Shown: positions 1-10,478 of the stretch, piece by piece | How the letters are laid out: each line of letters starts with the position of its first letter | Numbering within the stretch: the stretch's first letter is position 1 | NCBI GenBank assembly: GCA_039930465.1 | Contig: JBDTTU010000007.1 | Location: forward strand, 9,361-73,360 | DNA length: 64,000 nucleotides | Direction: 5' to 3' | Source: LMDS01 sp039930465 | GTDB taxonomy: Bacteria > Pseudomonadota > Gammaproteobacteria > Burkholderiales > Burkholderiaceae_C | Position numbers and translations under genes: made by a program | Notes under the pieces: generated by a model | The model's database searches: none | The model's input: the letters and a program-made list of their open reading frames with translations, nothing else | Told to the model about the DNA's origin: nothing

Positions 1-79
1 GCGCCCCGCTGCCCAGGTGCACCTTTGCGATGTTCCACAGGTTGTCACCGGCGACAACGTCGTAGCGTTTTCCAAGCAT
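1..79 (-). CDS. LysM domain protein, 5' fragment (runs off left edge)
   Basis: An ATG at 79 read leftwards gives 26 residues beginning MLGKRYDVVAGDNLWNIAK, which is the first strand and helix of a LysM fold (the GDNLWxIA signature). LysM domains bind peptidoglycan or chitin glycans. A GGAGAG ribosome site sits just upstream of the ATG. The LysM fold starts almost at residue 5 with no signal peptide, so this could be a cytoplasmic-type LysM protein such as the BON-LysM LysM/YgaU group, or a short stand-alone LysM protein. The rest lies outside the window, so size and partner domains are unknown. It follows tex in the same direction, with 107 bases between them. Confidence 0.7.
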   Translation of the reverse strand, partial: MLGKRYDVVAGDNLWNIAKVHLGSGA

Positions 80-186
80 CCGCTCTCTCCCGTCGTGATT
101 CGCGGAACCGGGCACTTCCGTGCGTTCCGCAACTTAGTGTAGTGGGCTGATTCCCGCTGCAACTCGGAGGTGCTCGGCGCAGCGCT

Positions 187-2523
<2,337 letters not shown>

Positions 2524-2595
2524 GGGAACGGGGCCACGCAGGCCGTCAAATCGAAGCGGCGCAGTGTGCCACAGGCCCTGCGCCGGCTCTGCCCC

Positions 2596-3882
2596 TCAGC
2601 CCAGGCCGAGGTGGCGCGCGGCGCCCTCGCCCGCTGCCACGCCGCTGGCGAAGCAGGCTGTCAACAGGTAGCCGCCGGTCGGCGCTTCCCAGTCGAGCAT
2701 CTCGCCGGCGCAGAATACGCCGGGCACGGCGCGCAGCATCAGGCCGTCGTCGAGCGCTTCGAAGCGCACACCGCCGGCGCTGCTGATCGCCTCGTTGAGC
2801 GGGCGCGCGGCGAGCAGCGGCAAGGGCAAGGCCTTGATGGCCGCGGCCAGGCGCAACGGGTCGGCGATCACCTCGCGCGGCAGCAACTCGTACAGCAGCG
2901 CTGCTTTCACGCCGTCGATGCCGAGCCGGCTCTTCAGGTGTGTGGCGAGCGATCGTGAGCCGCGGGGGCGCAGCACTTCAGCCTGCACAAACTCTGCGCT
3001 GCGGCCGGGCAGCAGATCGATGTGCAGGAGCGCGTGGCCCTGCGTGGTGATCTGCTCGCGGGCAACGGCCGAAAGCGCGTAGACGAGGCTGCCTTCGACA
3101 CCGCCTTCGGTGACGACGAACTCGCCCGCCTGCGCCAAATCAGTGCCATCGGGCAGGCGAATCGACAGCGCCACCGTTTTCATCGGCCGGCCGGCGAAGC
3201 GGCTGCGGAAGTGCTCGGTCCAGCCGCTCGCGATTCCGCCCTCGGCCGCGCGCCCCACGTCGAAGCCACAGTTCGACGGCCGCAACGCCGACACATCGAC
3301 ACCACGTGCTTCGAGCAGTGGCACCCACGCGCCGTCGGAACCGAGGCGTCCCCAGCTGCCTCCGCCGAGTGCCAGTACGACGGCGTCGAACGACGCCTCG
3401 AAGGCGCCCGAAGGCGCGTCGAACCGCAGCGTGTGTGGCGACGCATCACCTTGCACCCAGCCGAGCCAGCGGTGCCGCATGTGAAAGCGCACGCCGGCGC
3501 CGCGCAGCCGGTGCAGCCACGCTCGCAGCAGCGGTGCCGCCTTCATGTCGATCGGAAACACCCGTCCCGAGCTGCCGACAAAGGTGGCCACGCCGAGCGC
3601 CTCGGCCCAGGCGCGCACCTGCGGCGCGCCGAAGCGCCGCAGCATCGGCTCGATCTCGGCGCGCCTTTCGGCATAACGCGCGGCAAAGGTCTCGAAGGTC
3701 TCGCTGTGCGTGAGGTTCAACCCGCCCTTGCCAGCGAGCAGGAACTTGCGCCCCACTGAAGGCATGGCGTCGAACAGCTCGACGCCGGCACCGGCGCCGG
3801 CGAGCACTTCGGCGGCCATCAGGCCCGCGGGGCCGCCACCGATCACGGCAACACTTCGCTCGGAGGATGGGGGCACGGGCAT
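2596..3882 (-). CDS. HI0933/TIGR03862-type FAD-dependent flavoprotein
   Basis: This 428-residue protein starts with a Rossmann FAD-binding motif (VAVIGGGPAGLMAAEVLAG, residues about 10-28) followed by GRKFLLAGKGGLNLTHSE. That second block is the hallmark of the HI0933-like (BaiN/YhiN) flavoproteins. It ends with a second FAD contact (GVFCAGEMLDWEAPTGGY). Family members are cytoplasmic oxidoreductases, mostly of unknown substrate. The start is placed at the ATG at 3882; a longer frame exists but would run through the divergent DUF1223 gene's leader. It lies 72 bases upstream of tex on the same strand and may be co-transcribed with it. Confidence 0.85.
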   Translation of the reverse strand: MPVPPSSERSVAVIGGGPAGLMAAEVLAGAGAGVELFDAMPSVGRKFLLAGKGGLNLTHSETFETFAARYAERRAEIEPMLRRFGAPQVRAWAEALGVATFVGSSGRVFPIDMKAAPLLRAWLHRLRGAGVRFHMRHRWLGWVQGDASPHTLRFDAPSGAFEASFDAVVLALGGGSWGRLGSDGAWVPLLEARGVDVSALRPSNCGFDVGRAAEGGIASGWTEHFRSRFAGRPMKTVALSIRLPDGTDLAQAGEFVVTEGGVEGSLVYALSAVAREQITTQGHALLHIDLLPGRSAEFVQAEVLRPRGSRSLATHLKSRLGIDGVKAALLYELLPREVIADPLRLAAAIKALPLPLLAARPLNEAISSAGGVRFEALDDGLMLRAVPGVFCAGEMLDWEAPTGGYLLTACFASGVAAGEGAARHLGLG

Positions 3883-3986
3883 GAACGACAGGTCGGCGAA
3901 GGGCGGCGCAGTGTGGCATACCCTTGCGGTAAGAAGATTCGATGCGCGGCGACAAAATGGCATCGTCACTCGCTGCGGAGCACCCC

Positions 3987-4736
3987 ATGGCCTTTCCTGC
4001 CCAAGCCACCACCCTGCTCACCCTGCTCGTGCTCACGGCCGTGCAAGCGCAGGCTGCCGGCACCTGTAGCGCCCGAAGTGGCCCGGGCATCACGCCGGTG
4101 GTGGAGCTCTACACCTCCGAAGGCTGCAGCTCCTGCCCGCCCGCCGACCAGTGGCTTTCGCGCCTGAAATCCGACCCGGGCATCGTGGCGCTCGCTTTCC
4201 ACGTCGACTACTGGGACCGTCTCGGCTGGAAAGACCGCTTCGCCAGCGCCGCCTACACGCTGCGCCAGGCCCAGTCGCAGCGCAGCAGCGGCGCACGTTT
4301 CAGCTACACGCCGCAGGTGCTCGTCGACGGTGCTGACCGACCGGAGTGGGGCCGCATCGCCGCCCCACTGTCAATCAAGGGCCGGCCTGTGGCGAACGTC
4401 GAAGTGAGCCTGGCGCGCGAGGGTAACCACTTCAGCGCCAGCGTGGCCCCCGGTGCCGGCGCGCCGCCTCGGCTCGCCGCTTACTGGGCGGTCACCGAAC
4501 AAGGCCATGTCAGCATGGTGAAGGCCGGCGAGAACGATGGCGCGACGCTCAAACACGACTACGTGGTGCGCGACTACCGGCCCGTGGCGGCGTGGCAGCC
4601 CGCGCCTGGCGCGCCGGCCCTGCTGGAGTTCGAGACCAGCGCAGCCGCAGATGCCAGCCATGCTCGCGCGGTGAACCTTGTGATCATCGACGCCGACACC
4701 GGCCGGCCGGTGCAGGCGCTCAAGCTCGGTTGCTGA
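3987..4736 (+). CDS. DUF1223 secreted thioredoxin-like protein
   Basis: The 249-residue product opens with a signal peptide (hydrophobic stretch about residues 7-20, cut likely after AQA) and then a thioredoxin-like strand with VELYTSEGCSSCPPAD. That is the CxxC-containing signature of DUF1223. The family is predicted periplasmic and probably thiol-redox active, but no reaction is established. The ATG at 3987 is chosen because GGAG lies at 3976-3980, six bases upstream, and the signal peptide then starts properly; an upstream ATG at 3956 would put extra charged residues before it. It is divergent from the flavoprotein and converges on the PACE efflux gene with 19 bases between stops. Confidence 0.85.
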   Translation: MAFPAQATTLLTLLVLTAVQAQAAGTCSARSGPGITPVVELYTSEGCSSCPPADQWLSRLKSDPGIVALAFHVDYWDRLGWKDRFASAAYTLRQAQSQRSSGARFSYTPQVLVDGADRPEWGRIAAPLSIKGRPVANVEVSLAREGNHFSASVAPGAGAPPRLAAYWAVTEQGHVSMVKAGENDGATLKHDYVVRDYRPVAAWQPAPGAPALLEFETSAAADASHARAVNLVIIDADTGRPVQALKLGC

Positions 4737-4755
4737 GGCGCGGTGGCCGGGAAGC

Positions 4756-5190
4756 TCAGGCCTCGGCCTGCTTCTTCGCCGATTCCGGCAAGCCGAACAC
4801 CCGGTCGAAGGCCCAGGTGAATCCGATGGCGTAGACGAAGAAAAAAACCAGCAGGCCGAGGTTCGCGAGGAAAGCGTTCAGAGCCGAAGTATTCAGCCAC
4901 AGCGCCATGACCGGAACCAGGATCACGACGAGCCCGCCTTCGAACCCCAGGCCATGAGCCACACGCCTGGCGAACGACCGGCCTCGCACGGTCTGGCGTG
5001 ACTCCCAGCGTTCGAAGAAGGCGTTAAACACGTAATTCCACGCCAGCGCGATGCTCGACAGGACGAAGGCCAGGCCCAGGGTCGAAGCCGCCGGCTTGTC
5101 GAAGATGACGCTCAAAACCGGGCCAACGAAGGCAATGGCAAAAGTTTCATACAACACAGCCTGGAAGACTCGTCGGTACTTGGGGCTCAT
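4756..5190 (-). CDS. PACE family multidrug/biguanide efflux transporter
   Basis: This 144-residue protein has four predicted membrane helices (about residues 8-30, 35-60, 85-102 and 110-135), arranged as two tandem two-helix units. It carries the family features ETFAIAFVGP in helix 1 and WNYVFNAFFERWE after helix 2. It matches the proteobacterial antimicrobial compound efflux (PACE, formerly bacterial transmembrane pair) family. AceI of Acinetobacter in this family exports chlorhexidine. The conserved Glu in helix 1 (E15 in AceI) is present. The ATG at 5190 is preferred because the family starts close to helix 1. It follows an unknown anchored protein gene by 23 bases. The substrate here cannot be told from sequence. 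Confidence 0.9.
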   Translation of the reverse strand: MSPKYRRVFQAVLYETFAIAFVGPVLSVIFDKPAASTLGLAFVLSSIALAWNYVFNAFFERWESRQTVRGRSFARRVAHGLGFEGGLVVILVPVMALWLNTSALNAFLANLGLLVFFFVYAIGFTWAFDRVFGLPESAKKQAEA

Positions 5191-5213
5191 GATCGGATCA
5201 ACGAGGCGGTGGG

Positions 5214-5816
5214 TTATTGAATGCAGGCTTTCGGCGCGCATGCCGACGGGCCAAGCCATTGTGTGGAGTTGAACTCCAGCGGGTTCCCGCCGCGGTCGCG
5301 GTTGTAGATCAGGAAGCCGCCGCCCTGGAGCTTCCAGCCATGGAGCCGGACGCCGGCCCGGCGCTGGTCTTGCGTGACGAGTGGGTCGCCATGCGTGCGC
5401 TTCAAAGCGAGCAGGCCCTTCGTGTGAGACCACCACGGAACGGCAGTGGCAACGCGATCGAGCCTTTCGCCGGCGAACAAAAAATTGACGTACATCGTCG
5501 GCACCCCGTTCAGGGACCTCAGATCGACGGCACACACGCGGGTGATGTGAGGCGCCTCGGTGTAGTTGGCGTCACAACGAATCGGGTAGCCGTTGAATCG
5601 CTGCCGGACATCGGATTCGGTCCACGCCTCCGAGACAAGGTCCCATGGCAGTTCGGCGCTCTTCCGGTCTTCCGAGAGAAAAAGCCGGTATTCGCGAACG
5701 GGCGGGTAGCGCGTGTTCCAGAGCCAGAGCAGCAATGCCGCGAGCAGCAGCAGAAACAGCAAGAGCACGCGCGGGGGCCTTGGTCTGGCAGCTTGTTCGC
5801 CAGGGGATAGCGTCAT
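5214..5816 (-). CDS. unknown membrane-anchored protein
   Basis: No family is recognised. The 200-residue product has a short cytoplasmic N-terminus rich in Pro and Arg. One strong Leu-rich membrane helix follows (about residues 17-35), then a predicted periplasmic domain of about 160 residues. The outer domain has four Cys: two near its first third (IRCDAN and RVCAVD) and two close to the C-terminus (SACAPKAC). That spacing would allow disulfides. The start is set at the ATG at 5816; a longer frame reaches 5894 but adds only a non-conserved-looking stretch. It precedes the PACE pump gene by 23 bases in the same direction, so the two may be co-transcribed. Confidence 0.7.
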   Translation of the reverse strand: MTLSPGEQAARPRPPRVLLLFLLLLAALLLWLWNTRYPPVREYRLFLSEDRKSAELPWDLVSEAWTESDVRQRFNGYPIRCDANYTEAPHITRVCAVDLRSLNGVPTMYVNFLFAGERLDRVATAVPWWSHTKGLLALKRTHGDPLVTQDQRRAGVRLHGWKLQGGGFLIYNRDRGGNPLEFNSTQWLGPSACAPKACIQ

Positions 5817-5930
5817 GGATTCGGGGGCAACGGGCGTTTTGAGTCGAGAGGCGTTCGTTTGAGGCGCAGGGCAGCGCTCACAACACGGGCTCAAGCCAGA
5901 CCGAAGGTACGGCCCGGCCCGCTCAGAGAA

Positions 5931-6323
5931 CTACTTGGGCCGGTAAAGCGCGCAGAGCTTGTTGCCGTCGAGATCGCGAACATACGCCAGATGAAGCGCA
6001 CCCATTTTTCCCTCGCGCAGTCCCGGCGCTTCTTCGATCGACGTTCCGCCCTGCGCCACCGCCACGTCGTGGAACTGCTGCACCTGCTCGGGCGAACTGC
6101 ACTTGAACCCGATGGTGGCACCGTTGGCAAAGGTTGCCTTTTCGCCGTCGATGGGCTCGCTGACGCAAAACGTTCCGCCGTCGTGCCGATAGAAGAGCCG
6201 CGCGTGACCCGTGCTCGCGGTGTTTCGCATCGGCTCACCGGCACCCAACACACCCAGCAGGGCGTCGTAGAAACTTTTGGATCGTTCGATGTCGTTCGAT
6301 CCGATCATCACGTGGCTGAACAT
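5931..6323 (-). CDS. VOC family (glyoxalase-fold) protein
   Basis: The 130-residue protein is one glyoxalase/bleomycin-resistance/dioxygenase (VOC) module pair. It starts MFSHVMIGSNDIERSKSFYD, the typical first beta-alpha unit, and ends with the metal-site strand NKLCALYRP. VOC proteins use a metal in a beta-barrel cleft for isomerase, dioxygenase or resistance roles; which one applies here is not visible. An AAAGG ribosome site lies about ten bases upstream. Its leader (6324-6419) separates it from the long acyl-CoA gene run, so it may be transcribed independently. Confidence 0.8.
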   Translation of the reverse strand: MFSHVMIGSNDIERSKSFYDALLGVLGAGEPMRNTASTGHARLFYRHDGGTFCVSEPIDGEKATFANGATIGFKCSSPEQVQQFHDVAVAQGGTSIEEAPGLREGKMGALHLAYVRDLDGNKLCALYRPK

Positions 6324-6368
6324 GGCTGGCCTTTCAGGAGTTGTTTTCGTTCGGAGCTGATTGAACGC

Positions 6369-6403
6369 ACGTCGAAGTCTAATGAAGTCATGAGACGTCG
6401 AAG
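6369..6403. repeat. 9-bp direct repeat in the VOC gene leader
   Basis: The nonamer ACGTCGAAG occurs at 6369-6377 and again at 6395-6403. The copies are 26 bases start to start, about two and a half helical turns, and lie between the ASCH gene and the VOC gene. Such a pair could be a regulator site, but nothing else in the window shares it, so the role is a guess. Confidence 0.4.
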
Positions 6404-6419
6404 CCCACTTGCCCTTCCC

Positions 6420-6905
6420 TCACGCCCCGGCCACCGGCCACACCAGCTCGAAGTATTCGAGCACGAGATCGGTTCTTTCGCTCACCTCGAACCCTTCGGC
6501 CTCGGCGCGCTCGGCAAAGTCTTGCCGATGCGCAGTGAGCCACCAGCGCAGCGTGAGGTCGCCCTCGCCGGCTTCGAACGCGAAGGCATCGTCGATCTGG
6601 TTGAAGAGGCGTTTTTCGACGTGGCTGCAACGCACGATCGCACGCGCCGTGCCGTTGCCGTCGAGCACCACGAGGTGGTCGCCGGGTTGCGGCAAAGGCT
6701 CGAGGTCTTTTTCGAAATCTCGCAATAGGGTGGCGTGGGCGCGTTTCACACCCGAGAGGATCAACTCGGCAAGTGTGTCGGCGAGTTCACGGCTTTGCCC
6801 GAGCGCGCTGGCCGAAAAGCCTTCGACCTTGACATTCCGTTCACGCTGGTAAGCGAGCCAGAGCGCTTCGATCTCCGCCGCGCGGCCGGGCAAGGGTTCA
6901 GACAT
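6420..6905 (-). CDS. ASCH domain protein
   Basis: The 161-residue product matches the ASCH fold, a PUA-like beta barrel proposed to bind RNA. Supporting features are an N-terminal helical part, KRAHATLLRDFE around residues 55-67, GDHLVVLDGNGTARAIVRC around 76-94, and a conserved W-W-L-T-A-H-R segment near 125. It ends with DLVLEYFELVWP. The start is at the ATG at 6905; an alternative eight codons upstream overlaps the preceding stop. It is the last gene of the 6.4-20.3 kb run and begins ten bases after the SDR gene stop. Why an ASCH protein ends a fatty-acid operon is not evident; it may only share its promoter. Confidence 0.8.
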   Translation of the reverse strand: MSEPLPGRAAEIEALWLAYQRERNVKVEGFSASALGQSRELADTLAELILSGVKRAHATLLRDFEKDLEPLPQPGDHLVVLDGNGTARAIVRCSHVEKRLFNQIDDAFAFEAGEGDLTLRWWLTAHRQDFAERAEAEGFEVSERTDLVLEYFELVWPVAGA

Positions 6906-6915
6906 GCACGCCGTC

Positions 6916-7824
6916 TCAATCGGCCGCACGCAGTTGCGCGCGCAGTGCCGCGCCGAGCTCGGGCTTTTGCGCGAACGGGTCGGTCGGGTTGCGCAGCGTC
7001 ACGATGTCTTCCATGCGCACCTGCACGTTGCCCAGCGCGCGCGGGTGGCTGAAGATGTAGAAGTTGCCCTCGGCCACGCCGTCGAACACGAACTGCGCGA
7101 CCTGCGCGGCGCTGAGCTTGCCGCTGCTGACGGCCTTCTCGCTCATCGCGCGGCCAATGATCTGGCTCTTGGTCGGCTTGGCGTCGTTGCTCAGATCGGC
7201 CGGCCGGTTGCGGTCGCTCTGCACGATGCCGGTGGGCACGAAGTACGGGCACAGCACTGAAGCACGAACCTGGTCGGTGACGAGGCACAGGTCGTGGTAC
7301 AGCGTCTCGCTCATCGCGACAACCGCTGCTTTGGTCGCGTTGTAGACGCTCGAACACGGCGGGTTCAAGAGCCCGGCCATCGACGCGGTGTTGACGATGT
7401 GGCCCTCATAGCCCGGGTCTTTCGCGGCCGCCTCCAGCATCATCGGCGTGAACACACGAATGCCGTGCGCCACGCCCATCAGGTTGACGCCGACAACCCA
7501 TTCCCAGTCTTTCAACGTCGTTTCCCAGATCAGCCCGCCAGCGCCGACACCGGCGTTGTTGAAAACGAAATTCGGCGCACCAAAGCGCTTGAAGGTGGCC
7601 GCGCCCAGTGCTTCGACCTCGGCCGCTTTGGCCACGTCGAGCCGGAACGGCAGCACTTTCGCGCCCAGCGCTTCGACGTCTGTCACGGCCGTGTCGAGCG
7701 CGTCTTGCTGCACGTCGGCCATCACGACGTTCATGCCCAGCTTCGCGGCGATGCGCGAGGCTTCCAGGCCGAAGCCCGAGCCTGCGCCGGTGATGACGGC
7801 GGTGCCGCCCTTGAAGTTCTTCAT
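6916..7824 (-). CDS. short-chain dehydrogenase/reductase (SDR)
   Basis: The 302-residue protein carries the classical SDR signatures: cofactor loop TGAGSGFG near residue 12, FNNAGVGAGG near 90, a catalytic Ser region (VNTASMAGLL) and the catalytic YNATK near 160. SDRs of this size oxidise or reduce hydroxyl/carbonyl groups with NAD(P). The substrate is likely an acyl or alcohol intermediate given the neighbours, but that is inference. The ATG at 7824 gives a start close to the cofactor strand, as usual in the family. It begins 13 bases after the GST gene stop in the same run. Confidence 0.85.
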   Translation of the reverse strand: MKNFKGGTAVITGAGSGFGLEASRIAAKLGMNVVMADVQQDALDTAVTDVEALGAKVLPFRLDVAKAAEVEALGAATFKRFGAPNFVFNNAGVGAGGLIWETTLKDWEWVVGVNLMGVAHGIRVFTPMMLEAAAKDPGYEGHIVNTASMAGLLNPPCSSVYNATKAAVVAMSETLYHDLCLVTDQVRASVLCPYFVPTGIVQSDRNRPADLSNDAKPTKSQIIGRAMSEKAVSSGKLSAAQVAQFVFDGVAEGNFYIFSHPRALGNVQVRMEDIVTLRNPTDPFAQKPELGAALRAQLRAAD

Positions 7825-7837
7825 TCGGTGGGTTCTT

Positions 7838-8767
7838 TCAGTGGACAGCTTGTTTCTTGATCTGGAATGCGATGCGCGGAAAGTGCACGTGCAATTGGCC
7901 GGCTCGCTCGTCACTGCGTGCAATCACGACCTCGTCGGTACCAAGGCCGACCAGCCGGCCGGCGACCGCGTCGTGCGCGTAGTCGGTGGGCGTGACCGTC
8001 ACGTCGTCGCCCTCTTCGAGCCCGGCTTCGGCTTCGAACGAGAGCGCTGCATGCGAACCGGTCGCGGCGACCTCGATCGCCTCGGCGCTCGTCATCGGCG
8101 TCGGGTGGCCATGGCCGAACGCGGTGACACCTTCATACCAGGCCCGCAAGCGCTCGAACGGCTCCAGCACGGTCGCCACCGGCGGCGCACGTTTGATGAA
8201 CCAGACCGACTGCACGGTCGAGAAGTCGGCGATCGAAGGCAATGCGCCGAGCAGGAACGGCCGACCGTCGGCCAGCATGTTCTCGATGCGCGCGAAGTAG
8301 GTCTGCAAAGCGGCCGCGCCATCGGCCAGCGTGGCACGCCGCAGATTCGGCGACATCGCGGCGCGGTCTGCCGCGAAGGCCTTCAGCGTGTCGAGCGTGG
8401 AACCGGGCATCAGGTGCACCGCACCGGCTGGTTGCATCGTGTAGGGAGCAGCGATCCAGAACAACGCGCTGTCGGCCCACTGCGCGACGATGTCGGCGAG
8501 GCCAGCCACGTCATCGGGGTAGAGCGCCGGCTCGGGTTGCAGCCGATCGATCACGCGGCACATCAGCGCGGTGTCGCAATAGATGTCGGCGCCGATCTGC
8601 ATGAAGGGCGTGCGGCGGTAGCCGCCGGTCAGCGCCACGACATCGGGCTTGGGCAGGACACTCGGAATATTCACCGAACGCCAGGCCATGCCCTTGAAGC
8701 CCAGCACCAGGCGGGCCTTTTCCGAGAATGGCGAGATCGGGTAGTGGTGCAGGACGAGTTCGGGCAT
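7838..8767 (-). CDS. glutathione S-transferase family protein
   Basis: The 309-residue product begins with a thioredoxin-like GST N-domain (HHYPISPFSEKARLVLGFKG, residues about 7-26) that includes the conserved Ser/Pro-Phe-Ser motif. A helical C-domain follows. It is longer than a typical 200-230-residue GST. The extra C-terminal segment (from about residue 225) is a small beta-rich region ending in HFPRIAFQIKK. GSTs conjugate or remove glutathione; in this acyl-CoA setting it may handle an electrophilic intermediate, which is only an inference. It sits 29 bases downstream of the AidB-like gene. Confidence 0.8.
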   Translation of the reverse strand: MPELVLHHYPISPFSEKARLVLGFKGMAWRSVNIPSVLPKPDVVALTGGYRRTPFMQIGADIYCDTALMCRVIDRLQPEPALYPDDVAGLADIVAQWADSALFWIAAPYTMQPAGAVHLMPGSTLDTLKAFAADRAAMSPNLRRATLADGAAALQTYFARIENMLADGRPFLLGALPSIADFSTVQSVWFIKRAPPVATVLEPFERLRAWYEGVTAFGHGHPTPMTSAEAIEVAATGSHAALSFEAEAGLEEGDDVTVTPTDYAHDAVAGRLVGLGTDEVVIARSDERAGQLHVHFPRIAFQIKKQAVH

Positions 8768-8796
8768 GGTGGCATTGTGGTGAGCGTGAGAGTCTC

Positions 8797-10470
8797 TCAG
8801 TGCGGCATGGCGCGCTGATTGATGCTGGCGAAAGCAATGTTCGACGGCAGCGTGCCGAAGACTTGCGGGCCGCTGCCAGCGAGGCGCGAGTTGCAGAAGG
8901 CCTCGAACAAGAAGTCTGGGGCGTGGCGGCGCAACAATGAGGCCTGCACCGCAAGCGCCACGTCTTGTGCGAGGCGGCGCGCACCGGCTTCGTCGCCACC
9001 GCCGTCGGCGGCGTCGACAAAGCGGGCGAGCAGGGCATCGACGAATCGGTCGTACAAAGAGGCCGCGCCGCGTGCGGTCGCCAGTTCGGCTTCGAGCGCC
9101 TGCAGCACGTCGGCATTGCGGCCGTCACGCTTGGCGCACGCGCGCAGCAGGTCGAGCGCCATGATGTTGCCGGCGCCTTCCCAGATCGAGTTGAGCGGCA
9201 TCTCGCGGTAGATGCGCGCCATGCTGCCTTCGCCGTGCTCTTCGACGTAACCGTTGCCTCCCAGGCACTCCATCGCTTCCTGCGCCAACATCGAACCGCG
9301 CTTGCAGACCCAGAACTTCGCGACCGGCGTGAGCACGCGCCGCATCAGCGCTTCGAAGGGGTCGCCTTGCCGGTCGATCGCGCGCGCCAGGCGCATCGCC
9401 AGCGCCGTGGCGGCTTCGCTCTCAATCGCCAGATCCGCGAGCACGTTCTGCATCAACGGCTGTTCGATCAAACGCCTGCCGAAGGCTTGGCGCTGAGCGC
9501 AGTGGTGCAATGCCAGCGCGGCCGCACCACGCATCAGCCCGGCGGTGCCGAGCGCGCAGTCGAGGCGCGTCAGCGTGCCCATTTCGAGGATCTGCGGAAC
9601 ACCACGCCCTTCTTCACCCACCAGCCAAGCCAGCGCGCCGTTGAACTCGACTTCGGAACTGGCGTTGGCGTGATTGCCGAGTTTGTCTTTCAGGCGCTGG
9701 ATGTTGATGCCGTTCAAGCTGCCGTCGGGCAGCACCCGCGGCAGGAAAAAGCAGCTCAGCCCGGCCGGCGTTTGCGCGAGCACGAGGAACGCGTCGCTCA
9801 TCGGTGCCGAGAAAAACCACTTGTGGCCCACGAGCCGGTAGCAGCGCCCCCAGGCCGTGTCTTCCGCATACTCGGCACGCGTGGTGTTGGCGCGCAGGTC
9901 GGAGCCGCCTTGTTTCTCTGTCATGCCCATGCCCATGGTCACGCCACTCTTGGCGCCGACGACAGCCAGGCGCGGGTCGTAGTGCGTGCTCGCGAGCTTG
10001 CCGAACCAGTCGCCGAACACGGAGGCGTTGCCCCTCAGCGCGGGCGTCACCGCGTAAGTCATCGAGACCGGGCACAGCACCGACGGTTCGAGCTGGGTGA
10101 ACATCAGGAATCCCGCTGCGCGCTCCAGGTGCGCTCCGGGTGCCAGCGACCAAGGCGTGGCATGCAAGCCGGCGCCGACCGCGGCGCCGAGCAGTGCGTG
10201 GTAGCTCGGGTGAAACTCGACGCTGTCGCAGCGGTGCCCGAAGCGGTCGTGCGTGTGCAACATGGGCTTGTGCACGTTGGCCAGCCGCGCGTGCGTCTGC
10301 ATGGCCTCGCTGCCGAGCAGCGCACCCAACGCGACGCGCCCCCCCTCGTCCACCCCTGGCGCGTGAAAGGCCAGCGCGTCGCGCAGCGCATGGTCGCCGA
10401 TGTAAACGTTGTGGCCGGTCAGCGCGGTGCTCTGGTTCAGCACCTCGTGCGTGGCGGCGGGCGTGTTCAT
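8797..10470 (-). CDS. AidB-like acyl-CoA dehydrogenase
   Basis: The 557-residue flavoprotein has the acyl-CoA dehydrogenase fold with FAD-contact motifs (MGMTEKQGGSD near residue 185 and HKWFFSAPMSDAF near 220). Its long N-terminal extension (TGHNVYIGDHAL) and C-terminal helical domain (ECLGGNGYVEEHG) are typical of the AidB branch. E. coli AidB is made in the adaptive response to alkylation and binds DNA, but many Burkholderiales paralogues sit in catabolic clusters and may be ordinary dehydrogenases. Placement inside an acyl-CoA operon favours the latter here. Start: ATG at 10470, one codon inside a TTG. Confidence 0.85.
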   Translation of the reverse strand: MNTPAATHEVLNQSTALTGHNVYIGDHALRDALAFHAPGVDEGGRVALGALLGSEAMQTHARLANVHKPMLHTHDRFGHRCDSVEFHPSYHALLGAAVGAGLHATPWSLAPGAHLERAAGFLMFTQLEPSVLCPVSMTYAVTPALRGNASVFGDWFGKLASTHYDPRLAVVGAKSGVTMGMGMTEKQGGSDLRANTTRAEYAEDTAWGRCYRLVGHKWFFSAPMSDAFLVLAQTPAGLSCFFLPRVLPDGSLNGINIQRLKDKLGNHANASSEVEFNGALAWLVGEEGRGVPQILEMGTLTRLDCALGTAGLMRGAAALALHHCAQRQAFGRRLIEQPLMQNVLADLAIESEAATALAMRLARAIDRQGDPFEALMRRVLTPVAKFWVCKRGSMLAQEAMECLGGNGYVEEHGEGSMARIYREMPLNSIWEGAGNIMALDLLRACAKRDGRNADVLQALEAELATARGAASLYDRFVDALLARFVDAADGGGDEAGARRLAQDVALAVQASLLRRHAPDFLFEAFCNSRLAGSGPQVFGTLPSNIAFASINQRAMPH

Positions 10471-10478
10471 CAAAGGTC

